A stretch of DNA of 64,000 nt from Gemmatimonadota bacterium (GTDB lineage: Bacteria > Gemmatimonadota > Gemmatimonadetes > Gemmatimonadales > GWC2-71-9), in contig JAOTVV010000004.1 of NCBI GenBank assembly GCA_029863245.1, positions 124,001 through 188,000 on the forward strand. Reading direction: 5' to 3'. A model generated the notes under the pieces. It had not been told where the DNA came from. It saw only the letters and a list, made by a program, of their open reading frames with translations, and ran no database searches. The position numbers and the translations under genes are program-made. Shown piece after piece: positions 1 through 8,898 of the stretch; position 1 is the stretch's first letter; each line of letters begins with the position of its first letter.

Positions 1-616
1 TGCGCGCGTCGATTTCGCTGTCCCCGGCTGCCTGCTCGGGGCTCATGTACGCGGGAGTGCCGATCGCGACGCCCGTGCCGGTGAGCGTGCCACCGCTCGC
101 GTCCGTCAGCGCCTTGGCTATTCCGAAGTCGGTGACCATGACCCGGCGTCGCGTACCCTCGAGGAGGATATTGTCGGGTTTGATGTCCCGATGCACGATC
201 CCCATGGCATGCGCGAGCCCCAGCGCATCGGCCGTTTCCTTCATGATGCGCCGGGTTTCTTCGATCGGGAGGCGCTCTCGACGCCGGAGGCGAGCGGCCA
301 GCGACTCGCCGTCGACATAGCCCATCACGAAGTACACGAGGCCGCCTTCCTCGCCAACGGTGTGGATTGGAACGATGTGAGGATGCGAGAGCCTGGCCGC
401 GGTCTGCGCTTCCCGAGTGAAGCGCTTGCGAATCTCCCCGCGGAAGGCTAGTTCGGGCGGGAGCACCTTGATGGCGACGCGACGCCGAAGTCGTATGTCA
501 CGCGCGCTGAACACGATGCCCATGCCGCCCCGTCCGATCTCCCCTTCGATCTCGTAGGAGTCGGACAGCACATCGGTGAGTCGGGCTTGAAGCGTGTCTT
601 GGATATCGTCAGCCAT
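1..616 (-). CDS. Ser/Thr protein kinase (Hanks type), 3' end outside window
   Basis: The 205 visible codons form the N-terminal part of a bacterial eukaryotic-like Ser/Thr kinase. Reading from ATG at 616, I see the glycine loop GRGGMG (residues 28-33), the ATP lysine in VAIK (Lys50), the catalytic loop HRDIKPDN (Asp144), DFG (Asp163) and the activation-segment end GTPAYMSPEQ close to the window edge. These are all key residues of an active PknB-like kinase. The C-terminal part, where sensor or WD/PASTA domains and any membrane helix would lie, is outside the window, so the signal it senses is unknown. It is transcribed away from the small gene at 698. Confidence 0.93.
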   Translation of the reverse strand, partial: MADDIQDTLQARLTDVLSDSYEIEGEIGRGGMGIVFSARDIRLRRRVAIKVLPPELAFRGEIRKRFTREAQTAARLSHPHIVPIHTVGEEGGLVYFVMGYVDGESLAARLRRRERLPIEETRRIMKETADALGLAHAMGIVHRDIKPDNILLEGTRRRVMVTDFGIAKALTDASGGTLTGTGVAIGTPAYMSPEQAAGDSEIDAR

Positions 617-697
617 GTAGCTTTAGGTCTGGACCGGGGATAGATTAACGCAATCTGCTACACACGGGCAACCGGGAGCCATCAGACCGAGGCCGCA

Positions 698-943
698 ATG
701 CGCTGGGTTACGGACGATGCGGGACGCCGGTGGTCCGCCGAGCGAGTCGGGCGGACGTCGGGGCTGATTTCTACCAAGAAGGCCAAGCCCTCGTTCCCAG
801 AACCGGCTGACATCATCCGCTTTGAGTGCGAAGCGGACGGGGCCGAACCGGCAAGGGAAGTGCAGGCGCGTGCCGGGCTTCTAGAACAGCTGACCGAGTC
901 CGAACTGCGCGCGCTCCTCAACGTCGCCCCGCGAGCCCCCTGA
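698..943 (+). CDS. small hypothetical protein, 81 aa
   Basis: An 81-codon ATG frame begins with MRWVTDDAGRRW and ends in a Leu/Glu-rich segment (LLEQLTESELRALL) that would form an amphipathic helix. A weak purine stretch (gagg) lies about 8 bases before the ATG. Composition is protein-like and it fills most of the 530-base gap between the kinase and lon, transcribed divergently from the kinase. I recognise no domain. The rest of the gap, 944-1148, shows nothing I can name beyond the purine-rich leader of lon. Confidence 0.5.
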   Translation: MRWVTDDAGRRWSAERVGRTSGLISTKKAKPSFPEPADIIRFECEADGAEPAREVQARAGLLEQLTESELRALLNVAPRAP

Positions 944-1148
944 CGCCCGTTCTTTCTCGCCTCTCGTACGTCAATCTGGCAGCACCCCGGTTCCAACGGT
1001 ACGTTCGGCAGGTACCTCGCTCCGATGCGAAGGGTTCCAGTCCATTGACGACCCATACTGGCAGGGCCCAGCGGCATGCTAGCTGCCCATTGAAGACGTG
1101 ATCGGTCACATACGCCAACCACAGTCTCGCCGAGAGGTGAGGTGAATC

Positions 1149-3584
1149 ATGACTGACCGCACGTCCGGACGAGTGCGATTGCCTGTGCTCCCGCTTCGGG
1201 AAACAGTGATGTTCCCCGGGGTAACGGCGCCCATCGGTGCCGGCCGACCGGCAACATTGCGGGCGATCGAGGCCTCGTTGAAGGGTGAGGCCAAGCTCAT
1301 CTTTGCGGTCGCCCAACGAGAAAACGTCGATAATGCCCAACCGGAGGTGTTGTACACCACCGGAACCGTCGCCCGCGTGGGGCAGGTCCAGCGTGGGCTA
1401 GGCGGTATTCAGCTTCTCCTGCACGGTGAGTACCGAGCCGCGGTCTTACAGTATTCGGAGAATGCCGGTCACCTGGAGGCGGTGGTCCAGGAGGCACCGG
1501 ATCTCCTGCCGCTCGATTCTGACGACGCCGCCTTCGTCGCCCTCTACAAGGAAGTGCGTGAACGGGCCAGCGATCTGGCGCTGAAGATGGGCCTCCCGCA
1601 AGAGGTCGTGGAGCAGGTGCTCGAGGGAGTGGAGGATCCGGGACGGTTTGCCGACCTGGTGGCGGGGTACATCGATATCACGCCGGGCGAGCGACAGGCA
1701 CTACTCGAGACACGAGGCGTCGAGGAGCGACTCCGCCGCGTCCTGATCCACGTCCAGCGGCAACTCGAGCTCGTCGAGGCACAGGAAGAGATCAAGACCA
1801 AAGTTCAAGAGGAAATCGGTGAGCGGCAACGTGAGATGTTCCTCCGGGAGCAGCTCAAGGCGATCCAGAAGGAGCTCGGTGACGATGGATCTCAGGAGGT
1901 CGAAGAGCTTCGAGAGCGCGTAGAGAAGCTCGCCCTTCCCGACAGTGTCCGCGAAGAGGTCGAGCGGGAGCTACGGCGGTTGGAGCGCGCCGGCCGCGAC
2001 TCCATGGAGTCGCAGATCATTCGCACCTATCTCGAGACGATCGTCGAGTTGCCGTGGAGCGTCCGCAGTGAGGACCACCTGGATCTCATCGAAGCGGCGA
2101 CCATTCTCGATGAAGACCACTACGGCCTCAAGGACGTGAAGGACCGTGTGCTCGAGTTCCTCGCGGTGCGCCAGTTGCTCAAGGTGCGTGCGCCAGACGA
2201 GCGCGTGACGGGTCAGGTCGGGAACGAGGATGATCGAGGAACCAAGGGACAGATCCTGCTCTTCATTGGCCCGCCAGGTGTCGGGAAGACGTCCATTGCG
2301 AAGTCGATCGCGCGGGCGATGGGACGACGGTACATCCGCATTTCCCTGGGTGGTGCCCGCGACGAAGCCGACATCCGGGGACATCGACGTACGTATGTCG
2401 GCGCCATGCCCGGTCGGATTATCGAGGGCATGAAGCGCGCTGGCACGAAGAACCCGGTGTTCCTGCTCGACGAAGTGGACAAGCTCGGCGTGTCGTTTCA
2501 GGGCGACCCGGCGTCGGCCCTGCTGGAGGTTCTCGACCCGGCGCAGAACGACTCCTTCACCGACCACTATCTCGGCCTACCGTTCGACTTGTCGGAGGTG
2601 CTGTTCATCGCCACGGCGAACTTCCGCCAGAACATCCCGGCGCCGTTGCTGGACCGTATGGAGACGGTGGAGTTCAGTGGGTACACCGAGGACGACAAGC
2701 TGATCATCGCGCGGCAGTACCTGATTCCGCGCCAACTCGGCGAGTCGGGGTTGAGCGAGGTGGAACTCAAGCTCGGTGACAGCGCCATCCGGACGCTGAT
2801 CCAGGGCTACACCCGGGAGGCCGGCGTGCGTCAGCTCGAGCGAGAGATCAAGAAGATCGCTCGAAAAGTGGCGCGCAAGATCGCGACGCACGAGCTCGAA
2901 AAGGTGGCCATCGAAGGGGACGACGTCGACGAGCTGATCGGACGCCCCACCGTGCACCCGGAGCGGGCAGCGGGAGAAGATCAGGTAGGAATCGCCACCG
3001 GGATGTACTACACGCCGGCGGGCGGGGACATCATGTTCGTCGAAGTATCAGTCATGCCGGGGCGGGAAAACCTGGTGCTCACGGGGCAACTCGGCGACGT
3101 CATGAAGGAGTCCGCCCAGGCGGCGCTCACCTACGCCAAGACCAACGCCCGCGCACTGGGTATTGATCCCAAGGCCATCACCGATAAGGACGTGCACATC
3201 CACGTGCCAGCCGGCTCCATCCCGAAGGATGGCCCCTCTGCGGGCGTCACGATGGCCACGGCCCTGATCAGCGCGCTGTCGGGCATTCCGGTTCGGCACG
3301 ACCTGGCCATGACCGGCGAGATCACGCTGTCAGGTCGCGTGCTGCCGATTGGCGGTGTGAAGGAGAAGGTCTTGGGTGCCTGCCGAGCCGGGATCACCAG
3401 CGTCATTCTGCCGGGGGAGAACCTGGCCGACCTGGAAGACCTGAGCGAGGATGAGCGGCGGCGGATCCACGTCGAGCCGGTGGATGATCTACGAGCGGTG
3501 CTGAAGATCGCGCTCCGGCGGCCGGATGCCGTTGAGCACGAGGCACAACGGGACGAGACAGAACTCGCGCCGTCCGCTCCGTAG
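1149..3584 (+). CDS. lon: ATP-dependent endopeptidase Lon
   Basis: An 811-residue protein of the usual LonA size and order: N-terminal substrate-binding LON domain (about 1-200), coiled helical region, AAA+ module with Walker A GPPGVGKT (374-381), and C-terminal serine protease domain with the Ser-Lys dyad in PKDGPSAGV (Ser697) and GGVKEK (Lys740). It degrades misfolded and regulatory proteins in the cytoplasm. The start ATG follows a purine-rich leader (gagaggtgaggtga). It stands alone; the following TetR gene is convergent. I saw no CIRCE-like inverted repeat upstream. Confidence 0.97.
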   Translation: MTDRTSGRVRLPVLPLRETVMFPGVTAPIGAGRPATLRAIEASLKGEAKLIFAVAQRENVDNAQPEVLYTTGTVARVGQVQRGLGGIQLLLHGEYRAAVLQYSENAGHLEAVVQEAPDLLPLDSDDAAFVALYKEVRERASDLALKMGLPQEVVEQVLEGVEDPGRFADLVAGYIDITPGERQALLETRGVEERLRRVLIHVQRQLELVEAQEEIKTKVQEEIGERQREMFLREQLKAIQKELGDDGSQEVEELRERVEKLALPDSVREEVERELRRLERAGRDSMESQIIRTYLETIVELPWSVRSEDHLDLIEAATILDEDHYGLKDVKDRVLEFLAVRQLLKVRAPDERVTGQVGNEDDRGTKGQILLFIGPPGVGKTSIAKSIARAMGRRYIRISLGGARDEADIRGHRRTYVGAMPGRIIEGMKRAGTKNPVFLLDEVDKLGVSFQGDPASALLEVLDPAQNDSFTDHYLGLPFDLSEVLFIATANFRQNIPAPLLDRMETVEFSGYTEDDKLIIARQYLIPRQLGESGLSEVELKLGDSAIRTLIQGYTREAGVRQLEREIKKIARKVARKIATHELEKVAIEGDDVDELIGRPTVHPERAAGEDQVGIATGMYYTPAGGDIMFVEVSVMPGRENLVLTGQLGDVMKESAQAALTYAKTNARALGIDPKAITDKDVHIHVPAGSIPKDGPSAGVTMATALISALSGIPVRHDLAMTGEITLSGRVLPIGGVKEKVLGACRAGITSVILPGENLADLEDLSEDERRRIHVEPVDDLRAVLKIALRRPDAVEHEAQRDETELAPSAP

Positions 3585-3614
3585 CCCGCTCCGTCCAAGC
3601 TCGGCGCCCGCCGG

Positions 3615-4199
3615 TCACCAGGTGAGCGATCGGTTGAGGAGGGCGATCACCGAGTCGACCCACGAAGGTGCAGCAGACCTCGGCCCCGTCTCACCCGTCA
3701 GTGCCTGGTTCAGCGCGACCCACCCCAGAAGCAACACCGCGGCCTGACGGCCACAATCCTCAGGGTCGGCATCGTCGCGGAAGTGTCCCAGCCCCTGCCC
3801 CCTGGAGACCTCGGCGGCGACTCCGCGCACCAGATCACGTGCGACCCGGGGCGCAGGCGCCCCGCCACGCAGCCGCGCTTCGAGCGCTCCAAGTAGGATC
3901 GTCCGCACGTGGTTCGGGTGCGCCGACAGGTGGTCAGCAGCAAGACGTAGGAGATGGCGGATCCGCTCACCCGGGGTCCCGACCGGGCTGGGGCCTCCCC
4001 CTGCCGCGGGAAGGATTCCGTCTGCGACCGAGCGAATCGAATGCTCGTAAAGCTGCCGTTTTGAGCCAAAGTAGTAATAGAGCAGCTGCTTGTTCACGCC
4101 TGCCTGCCCAGCGATGCGATGGACCCGGGCACCGTGAAACCCGTGGTTAGCAAACTCAGCAACCGCTGCAATCTCAATACGTTCGCGAGTATCGCTCAT
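3615..4199 (-). CDS. TetR/AcrR family repressor
   Basis: A 194-residue one-component regulator. The N-terminal helix-turn-helix reads [20 protein letters not shown] then [13 protein letters not shown], the standard TetR DNA-binding signature; the C-terminal half is the variable ligand-binding and dimer domain. An in-frame TTG at 4205 is possible, but ATG at 4199 fits the family better. A perfect 20-bp palindrome lies directly upstream, pointing to autorepression. The next gene on the left (lon) is convergent, so no obvious target other than itself is in view. Confidence 0.9.
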   Translation of the reverse strand: MSDTRERIEIAAVAEFANHGFHGARVHRIAGQAGVNKQLLYYYFGSKRQLYEHSIRSVADGILPAAGGGPSPVGTPGERIRHLLRLAADHLSAHPNHVRTILLGALEARLRGGAPAPRVARDLVRGVAAEVSRGQGLGHFRDDADPEDCGRQAAVLLLGWVALNQALTGETGPRSAAPSWVDSVIALLNRSLTW

Positions 4200-4201
4200 C
4201 G

Positions 4202-4221
4202 TCAACCAACCGGTTGGTTGA
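4202..4221. promoter_or_regulatory. perfect 20-bp palindrome, probable TetR operator
   Basis: TCAACCAACCGGTTGGTTGA is its own reverse complement and ends 3 bases before the ATG of the TetR gene at 4199. Placement over the translation start region and its size are typical of TetR-family auto-operators. Binding by this regulator is inferred from position. Confidence 0.75.
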
Positions 4222-4262
4222 AACGTTGATAATTGTGCCGTGAGCAGGATGCTGTCAAGATG

Positions 4263-4952
4263 TCACGAAGCGATGGCTGTGAGCGCCGCCCGCAGTGTCC
4301 CTGTGAGTATCGGGTCGGAGAACCAGAGCCCCGCTGGTTCCGCGAGATCGAGTTGGGCGATGATTCCGGCCTCGTTGGTGAGAATGGCTCCGATCGGCAC
4401 CCCAAACCGGTTGACGACCGTATTGACCTCCACCGTGGCGCTGAGGACGAACGGGACGGTGTCCGGAGGCGCACCAACAGCGTAAAGCGTAGTAGCGCGG
4501 TTGTTTGCGGCCCGCGCCCGCCATATGGGCGCCAGGGAGAGCAGGAGCTCGGGGGGGCCAAGAAACGTCACCTCGTTTGCCCTCACGGCCGTTCGGAGCG
4601 CTAGCGCCTCAAACTCAGCGCTGCCCCGAAACGGGACGATTGCGGCCTCTCCGTCCGAGCGGATCTCGGCGATCGCTTCTTCGAGGCGGTCGAGCCGCGC
4701 TGCCTGCTCCCTCGTGATTCGAGCGAGCAAGGCGCCTGGGGCCACGGCGCGGAAAACCCTGGGGCTGGCGTCCACCACGACGGCGGCCTCTTTCGCCACG
4801 AGGCCGTTGAGAGCCTGGTAGGCGTTGGCCCTGGCAATTGAGAGCCGCTTGGCGATCGCGTACCCGGAGGAAGGGCCGGCCCTGAGAAGTGCCGAGTAGG
4901 CCAGGCTTTCGGTCGGCGTGTAGCCGAAGGACGTCAGATCTGGGGTTTGCAT
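4263..4952 (-). CDS. TrmB-family transcriptional regulator
   Basis: A 229-residue protein whose first 75 residues form the TrmB winged helix (FGYTPTESLAYSALL, then SGYAIAKRLSIARANAYQAL and a wing), followed by a short coiled segment (ARLDRLEEAIAEI) and a C-terminal domain resembling the PLD-like sensor part of TrmB proteins. In archaea such proteins sense sugars; the bacterial ligands are mostly unknown. ATG at 4952 is supported by the palindrome just upstream. No transporter or sugar gene adjoins it, so the target is not visible here. Confidence 0.8.
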   Translation of the reverse strand: MQTPDLTSFGYTPTESLAYSALLRAGPSSGYAIAKRLSIARANAYQALNGLVAKEAAVVVDASPRVFRAVAPGALLARITREQAARLDRLEEAIAEIRSDGEAAIVPFRGSAEFEALALRTAVRANEVTFLGPPELLLSLAPIWRARAANNRATTLYAVGAPPDTVPFVLSATVEVNTVVNRFGVPIGAILTNEAGIIAQLDLAEPAGLWFSDPILTGTLRAALTAIAS

Positions 4953-4955
4953 AGA

Positions 4956-4971
4956 AGTAGCATGTGCTACT
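4956..4971. promoter_or_regulatory. inverted repeat, probable TrmB operator
   Basis: AGTAGCA-TG-TGCTACT has two perfect 7-base arms around two central bases, and lies 3 bases before the TrmB start codon at 4952. Position suggests autoregulation. Whether the same site occurs elsewhere in the genome cannot be seen here. Confidence 0.65.
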
Positions 4972-5020
4972 CCTATCCTATTCCATTTCTGTGTAGTTCA
5001 CAAGTGCTGGTGAAGCGGCG

Positions 5021-6136
5021 TCAGATGTACTCCGTCTCCCACCCCGCCAGCTTGGCGATCAGAGCCAGTCGGAAGGTGACGTCGGCGCGCCGACGCTCGG
5101 AGGTCTTCCCATCGAGCTCCAACGGGAACGCGAAGTCGCCAAGCTTGGAGCTGCTGCGCGGGATCGAGCGGAGGTTCTTCGGGCTCCATACGCCGTCGGC
5201 GTCACAGTCGCGGTACAGTCGAGCCAAGATGCGCTGGGCCGTCCCCGAGGTCTCGAGGACGCCCATGCGGACGAGCAATTCGATCCAGTGGAGGGCGAAG
5301 GGCAGATCCTTTGGGTTGCCGGCCGAATCCGCCTTGAGGGGGTCGCCCAGGAAATGGTATGTGGGCGTGATCGCTTTTCGGCCCACTTGAATGACCCATG
5401 CGCGCTTGGTCGCTGTCTGGGCCAGGTAGTGGCCAAGTCGGTCGACGAAGCCAGCGCGCTCGCGGAGCATGCTCGGCATGTAGGCAATGATGGCTACTGC
5501 GAACAGGCTCGGCGGACACGCCTCGGGGTGCAGCATGTTGCGGGCGCCCTTGCGGACAATCGGCTTCTCCGACAGCTCGCTCCGCAGGTGGCGGGAGATA
5601 TTGGTGGCGATGCGATGTGCGGCGCCCCGTACGCGGGGGTCTTCGCTGTGACCCGCATGAGCGAGGGCTGCGGTCGCGCCCTCCCGCAAGAACTCGCGGG
5701 CCCACAGCCCGAGCGCCGGATTGGTTTTGGCGCCTTTTTGGTACTCGAAGAGCAGCGCCGGATCGGAATCGCGCGACAGCAGGCGGAACAGCGGCCGCTC
5801 GGCGAGCCGCAATGCTCGGTCATCGCTCGGGAGGCCCAACTCGACCAAGTGTCGGTATTGCGCCACTGTCCCGACATCGTTGATACTCTGTGCCTTGGAT
5901 GCTGCCAACCCGAGGATGTTCTTGCCCCAGATCCCCGTGGTCTTCTGCTTCCGGGTAGTCTGCGTAACTCTCTTGTACTGAAGGAGTTCCTCCCGTAGGA
6001 GGTCTACGTCAGCAGGGCTGGCCGATCCGGACGGAAGGATCTCGTGGACCGTCCTCCAGCGGATTGGGACGCAGGCATGTTGGCGAAGCCAAGTGACCGG
6101 AATCCGGTGAACAGTGGGCAGCTCCAGAGCGAGCAC
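5021..6136 (-). CDS. hypothetical protein, 371 aa
   Basis: A 371-residue soluble-looking protein with no signal peptide or membrane helix. The start is a GTG at 6136 with an AAGGA stretch directly before it, a tight spacing, so the true start may be slightly downstream. Notable parts are a basic segment around residues 55-75 (RVTQTTRKQKTTGIWGKN), an alpha-helical middle, and a C-terminal region with DADGVWSPKNLRSIP, followed by a short motif-like end near LAGWETEY. The alpha-helical character recalls terpenoid-cyclase-like toroids only vaguely; I do not recognise a family. It is flanked by genes on the same strand but with gaps of 68 and 81 bases, so it is probably its own unit. Confidence 0.75.
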   Translation of the reverse strand: MLALELPTVHRIPVTWLRQHACVPIRWRTVHEILPSGSASPADVDLLREELLQYKRVTQTTRKQKTTGIWGKNILGLAASKAQSINDVGTVAQYRHLVELGLPSDDRALRLAERPLFRLLSRDSDPALLFEYQKGAKTNPALGLWAREFLREGATAALAHAGHSEDPRVRGAAHRIATNISRHLRSELSEKPIVRKGARNMLHPEACPPSLFAVAIIAYMPSMLRERAGFVDRLGHYLAQTATKRAWVIQVGRKAITPTYHFLGDPLKADSAGNPKDLPFALHWIELLVRMGVLETSGTAQRILARLYRDCDADGVWSPKNLRSIPRSSSKLGDFAFPLELDGKTSERRRADVTFRLALIAKLAGWETEYI

Positions 6137-6217
6137 TCCTTACGAAAAAGCCGGAGCCGAAAACGGGTGGGCGAGAACATACGCAAGTTGGCGCCGTTAG
6201 GCCAGTACTTCGACCCT

Positions 6218-7918
6218 TTAGGGCGTGCGACGCGGTGGCGCCGCACGGAGCCGACGCAACTCGAGCCGGTCGCCGGCGGCCCGGAACTCGGCGTCAGGCT
6301 TCCACTTAGGGTAGGAGTCCGCCATTGCCAGCCCCCACACGAGCCTTATGGCCATCTGTACCTGATCGTGTAACCCGTCATACCGGGTCTCCTGCTCGAC
6401 GGCGTCCGAGGGATGGTGAAAGCGGTTGGCCAGGTAGTCTGCTTCCCGCTCCGCCCCCCACGACTCGGCCCGGTCCCGATACGAATACCCCGCCCGGAGT
6501 GTGAGACCGGGGATCCCGGCTATGGCGAATGGCAACGGGTCGAGGTGATAGACCTCTGCAACCGCGCCAAGTGGCGGGGCAGTGACAGTCCTACCGTCCG
6601 CCGCGGCCGCCTGCCGAAGGAAGTCCTGTAGGGTGGACTCGTCCGCTCCAAGGCCCATGACGTCATGCACCCGCCCCCGGAGGTTGGCCCGATCGATGTT
6701 GACGACGGCGACCATTCGTTCTGCGGGAATGGCCGTGCGCCGGACGAACTCGTCTGCACCAAGGCGCCCGCTCTCGGTTGCGGTTGTGGCGAGGAAGATC
6801 ACCGAACGCCGTGGGCCGCCGTCGCCGGCGACGAGTCCTCGAGCCACGCCCAGGAGTGCAGCACTGCCCGATGCGTTGTCCTCAGCGCCGTTGTACACGG
6901 AGTCGGTTCCCTCCGCGATGCCAATGCCGAGGTGATCGTAGTGCGCCGAAACGACCACGACGTCCCTGGTGGCGAGCGAGTCGGCGCCGCGTAACAAGGC
7001 GATGACGTTGGCCGACGACGTTTCGCGAATGCGGTTGCGGATGCTGATCACGCCATGGGCGCCGAGCGGAATAGGTTGGAAGCTCGGTTGTGCTGCACGC
7101 CGTACCAAGAGGTCGAAGTTGCGCCCAGCCGTTTCGGTGATGCGCGAGATGGCGTCTTCGGTGATCCACGCCGCGACCCGGAGAGTGGTCGTCGCAGGGG
7201 CGGGTGGTCGCACCCGCTCGCCGCCCCACGTGTGCACGGTCGCGTGCCAGGACATCGGGGAATCGCCGTCACGATGGATGAGCACGGCCCCGCGGGCGCC
7301 GACGCGTGCCGCTTGCTGGAGCTTGTAGGCAACGCTTCCGTAGTATGTGGGGCGTTTGCCGCGAAACCGCGTCGTGTCCTCGCGTCCAGGGTCACCCACA
7401 AGAAAGACCAGAATTCGGCCGGCAACCGCGACGTCCTTATAGTCGTCCCACCCCCACTCGGGCGCATCGATCCCGTAGCCCACGAACACAAGATCACCGT
7501 CAACGGTCGTCGCCTCCTCACTACGCTCGCTCCACGCGACGAAGTCCGTCTCCGGTTCCAGGCTGGTCGTGCTGCCCTGCCCACCCACGACGAATGAGGC
7601 GCGGGGTTCCAGGGCAACGAGTCCGAACCGCTGGAAGTAGGTGCCGTCGTCACCTGCGGGCTCGAGCCCCAGGGCTTGGAACCGCGAGGCGATGAAGCGC
7701 GCGGCGATTTCCCCTCCCGGCGTTCCCGGGGCCCGCCCTCCCAGGAGGTCGTCGGCCAGGAACTGCACGTCAGCACGCAGTTCGGCCACGCGAGGTGCAG
7801 CCAGCGCACGCGCAAGGCGCGCGGCGGCCTGTGGGGCCCCCTGTGCGCACACCGAGTTGGACACGATCGCCAGCGTGGCCACCGCGAGCAGCGAAGTTCT
7901 GAACACGCGCTCATTCAT
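6218..7918 (-). CDS. secreted M28-family zinc peptidase with altered general base
   Basis: Start ATG at 7918 gives a clean signal peptide (LLAVATLAIVSNSVCAQG) and avoids overlapping the previous gene; an upstream ATG at 7975 would run into it. Domains: signal, PA-type insert (about 130-270), then the M28 catalytic domain. Metal ligands are visible in SAHYDHLG, GAEDNASG, VNIDR and FHHPSD. In the motif normally written with two Glu (general base plus ligand), the sequence is ATTATESGRLG: Thr381-Glu382. The zinc-ligand Glu remains, but the catalytic Glu is Thr. The product is probably periplasmic or outer-membrane associated, and may be a weak or inactive enzyme. It follows the secreted protein at 7932 by 13 bases and is likely cotranscribed with it. 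Confidence 0.88.
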   Translation of the reverse strand: MNERVFRTSLLAVATLAIVSNSVCAQGAPQAAARLARALAAPRVAELRADVQFLADDLLGGRAPGTPGGEIAARFIASRFQALGLEPAGDDGTYFQRFGLVALEPRASFVVGGQGSTTSLEPETDFVAWSERSEEATTVDGDLVFVGYGIDAPEWGWDDYKDVAVAGRILVFLVGDPGREDTTRFRGKRPTYYGSVAYKLQQAARVGARGAVLIHRDGDSPMSWHATVHTWGGERVRPPAPATTTLRVAAWITEDAISRITETAGRNFDLLVRRAAQPSFQPIPLGAHGVISIRNRIRETSSANVIALLRGADSLATRDVVVVSAHYDHLGIGIAEGTDSVYNGAEDNASGSAALLGVARGLVAGDGGPRRSVIFLATTATESGRLGADEFVRRTAIPAERMVAVVNIDRANLRGRVHDVMGLGADESTLQDFLRQAAAADGRTVTAPPLGAVAEVYHLDPLPFAIAGIPGLTLRAGYSYRDRAESWGAEREADYLANRFHHPSDAVEQETRYDGLHDQVQMAIRLVWGLAMADSYPKWKPDAEFRAAGDRLELRRLRAAPPRRTP

Positions 7919-7931
7919 CGCACTGGTACCC

Positions 7932-8837
7932 TCACGGGGTGCAGCGGACTTTGGAGATCCGACCATCACGGCCAAACGCCGACTCGCTGGTCAGCACGAG
8001 CGTCGAGTCGTCGAGGAAATCCACGGCCTCCCCCTGTTCCCACCCACCGAGCCAACATCCTCCTATGGGCCTGGCGCCGTTGCGGTCGAGTACGAAGAAA
8101 AGGATCTCGGCATAAGTCCGGATCACGAGTTGGTTGCCGTCGGGCGAGACCGCGGCTCCCGTCACCTGACGGCCCAAGGCCCGCTGATGTGCCGCGTCGA
8201 GGGTCAGCCAGGGCGCTAGCCGCAGCGAGCCCCCCTCGAGTTCGTCCCGCATCGCCCGATACAGCGTGATCGGCCCGGCTCGACCTTTTGTTGCGAGGAG
8301 CAGATCGCCCTGGGCGGTGATGGCGAGGGCCTCGACGTCCTGCGGGCCGTCTTCATAACGCAGGCGGATGTCTCGAGCCTCGAGGACTCGATCGCGAGGG
8401 GCCTCTGTCGACAGGGTGCGCGGCTCGGGGACGACATAGATGTGGACGCTCTTGCGGTGCTGCAGGTTGTCCCCGGTGTCGCCGACGTAGAGGCACGGGT
8501 CGTCCGACCGGGGACATGGTCCGAGGGCAACATCCTCCCAGTCCACCGCGGCGGCGTTCCGCACCTCGAACCGCGCGAGGAGCGTGCCATCCATCGCGAC
8601 CGCATAGAGAAATGGGCCGTCACCCGAGTCGTTGTGTGTCCACAGAATGCCGGGATGCTGACGGCTGACGGCCACGCCAGAGCTCTCTGAGATGGGTGTC
8701 CGCAGCACTCCGATCGTCTCGACGGATTCCGGCCGGGACACCTGGGCCGCCAGAGGCGCTGAGGGGAACCATACCACGCCACACAGCAGAACGGAGATCA
8801 TCCGGAGCCGAGCTCTGACCAAGGGGTCTGTCCTCAT
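7932..8837 (-). CDS. secreted protein, probable beta-propeller
   Basis: A 301-residue protein with a Sec signal peptide (LRMISVLLCGVVWFPSAPLAAQ). The mature part begins with a motif seen in a widespread secreted family: ESSGVAVSRQHPGILWTHNDSGD, followed by VDWEDVALG and LYVGDTGDN, i.e. repeated aspartate-rich strand-turn units of a propeller-like fold. No catalytic residues are evident. The gene lies 13 bases upstream of the M28 peptidase on the same strand, so the two may act together outside the cell. Function is unknown. Confidence 0.75.
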   Translation of the reverse strand: MRTDPLVRARLRMISVLLCGVVWFPSAPLAAQVSRPESVETIGVLRTPISESSGVAVSRQHPGILWTHNDSGDGPFLYAVAMDGTLLARFEVRNAAAVDWEDVALGPCPRSDDPCLYVGDTGDNLQHRKSVHIYVVPEPRTLSTEAPRDRVLEARDIRLRYEDGPQDVEALAITAQGDLLLATKGRAGPITLYRAMRDELEGGSLRLAPWLTLDAAHQRALGRQVTGAAVSPDGNQLVIRTYAEILFFVLDRNGARPIGGCWLGGWEQGEAVDFLDDSTLVLTSESAFGRDGRISKVRCTP

Positions 8838-8898
8838 GGATTCGAATTGTACTTCGGCGCTTGCCTGACGGAAACGGAACGGTCAACTTTCGAGCCCC

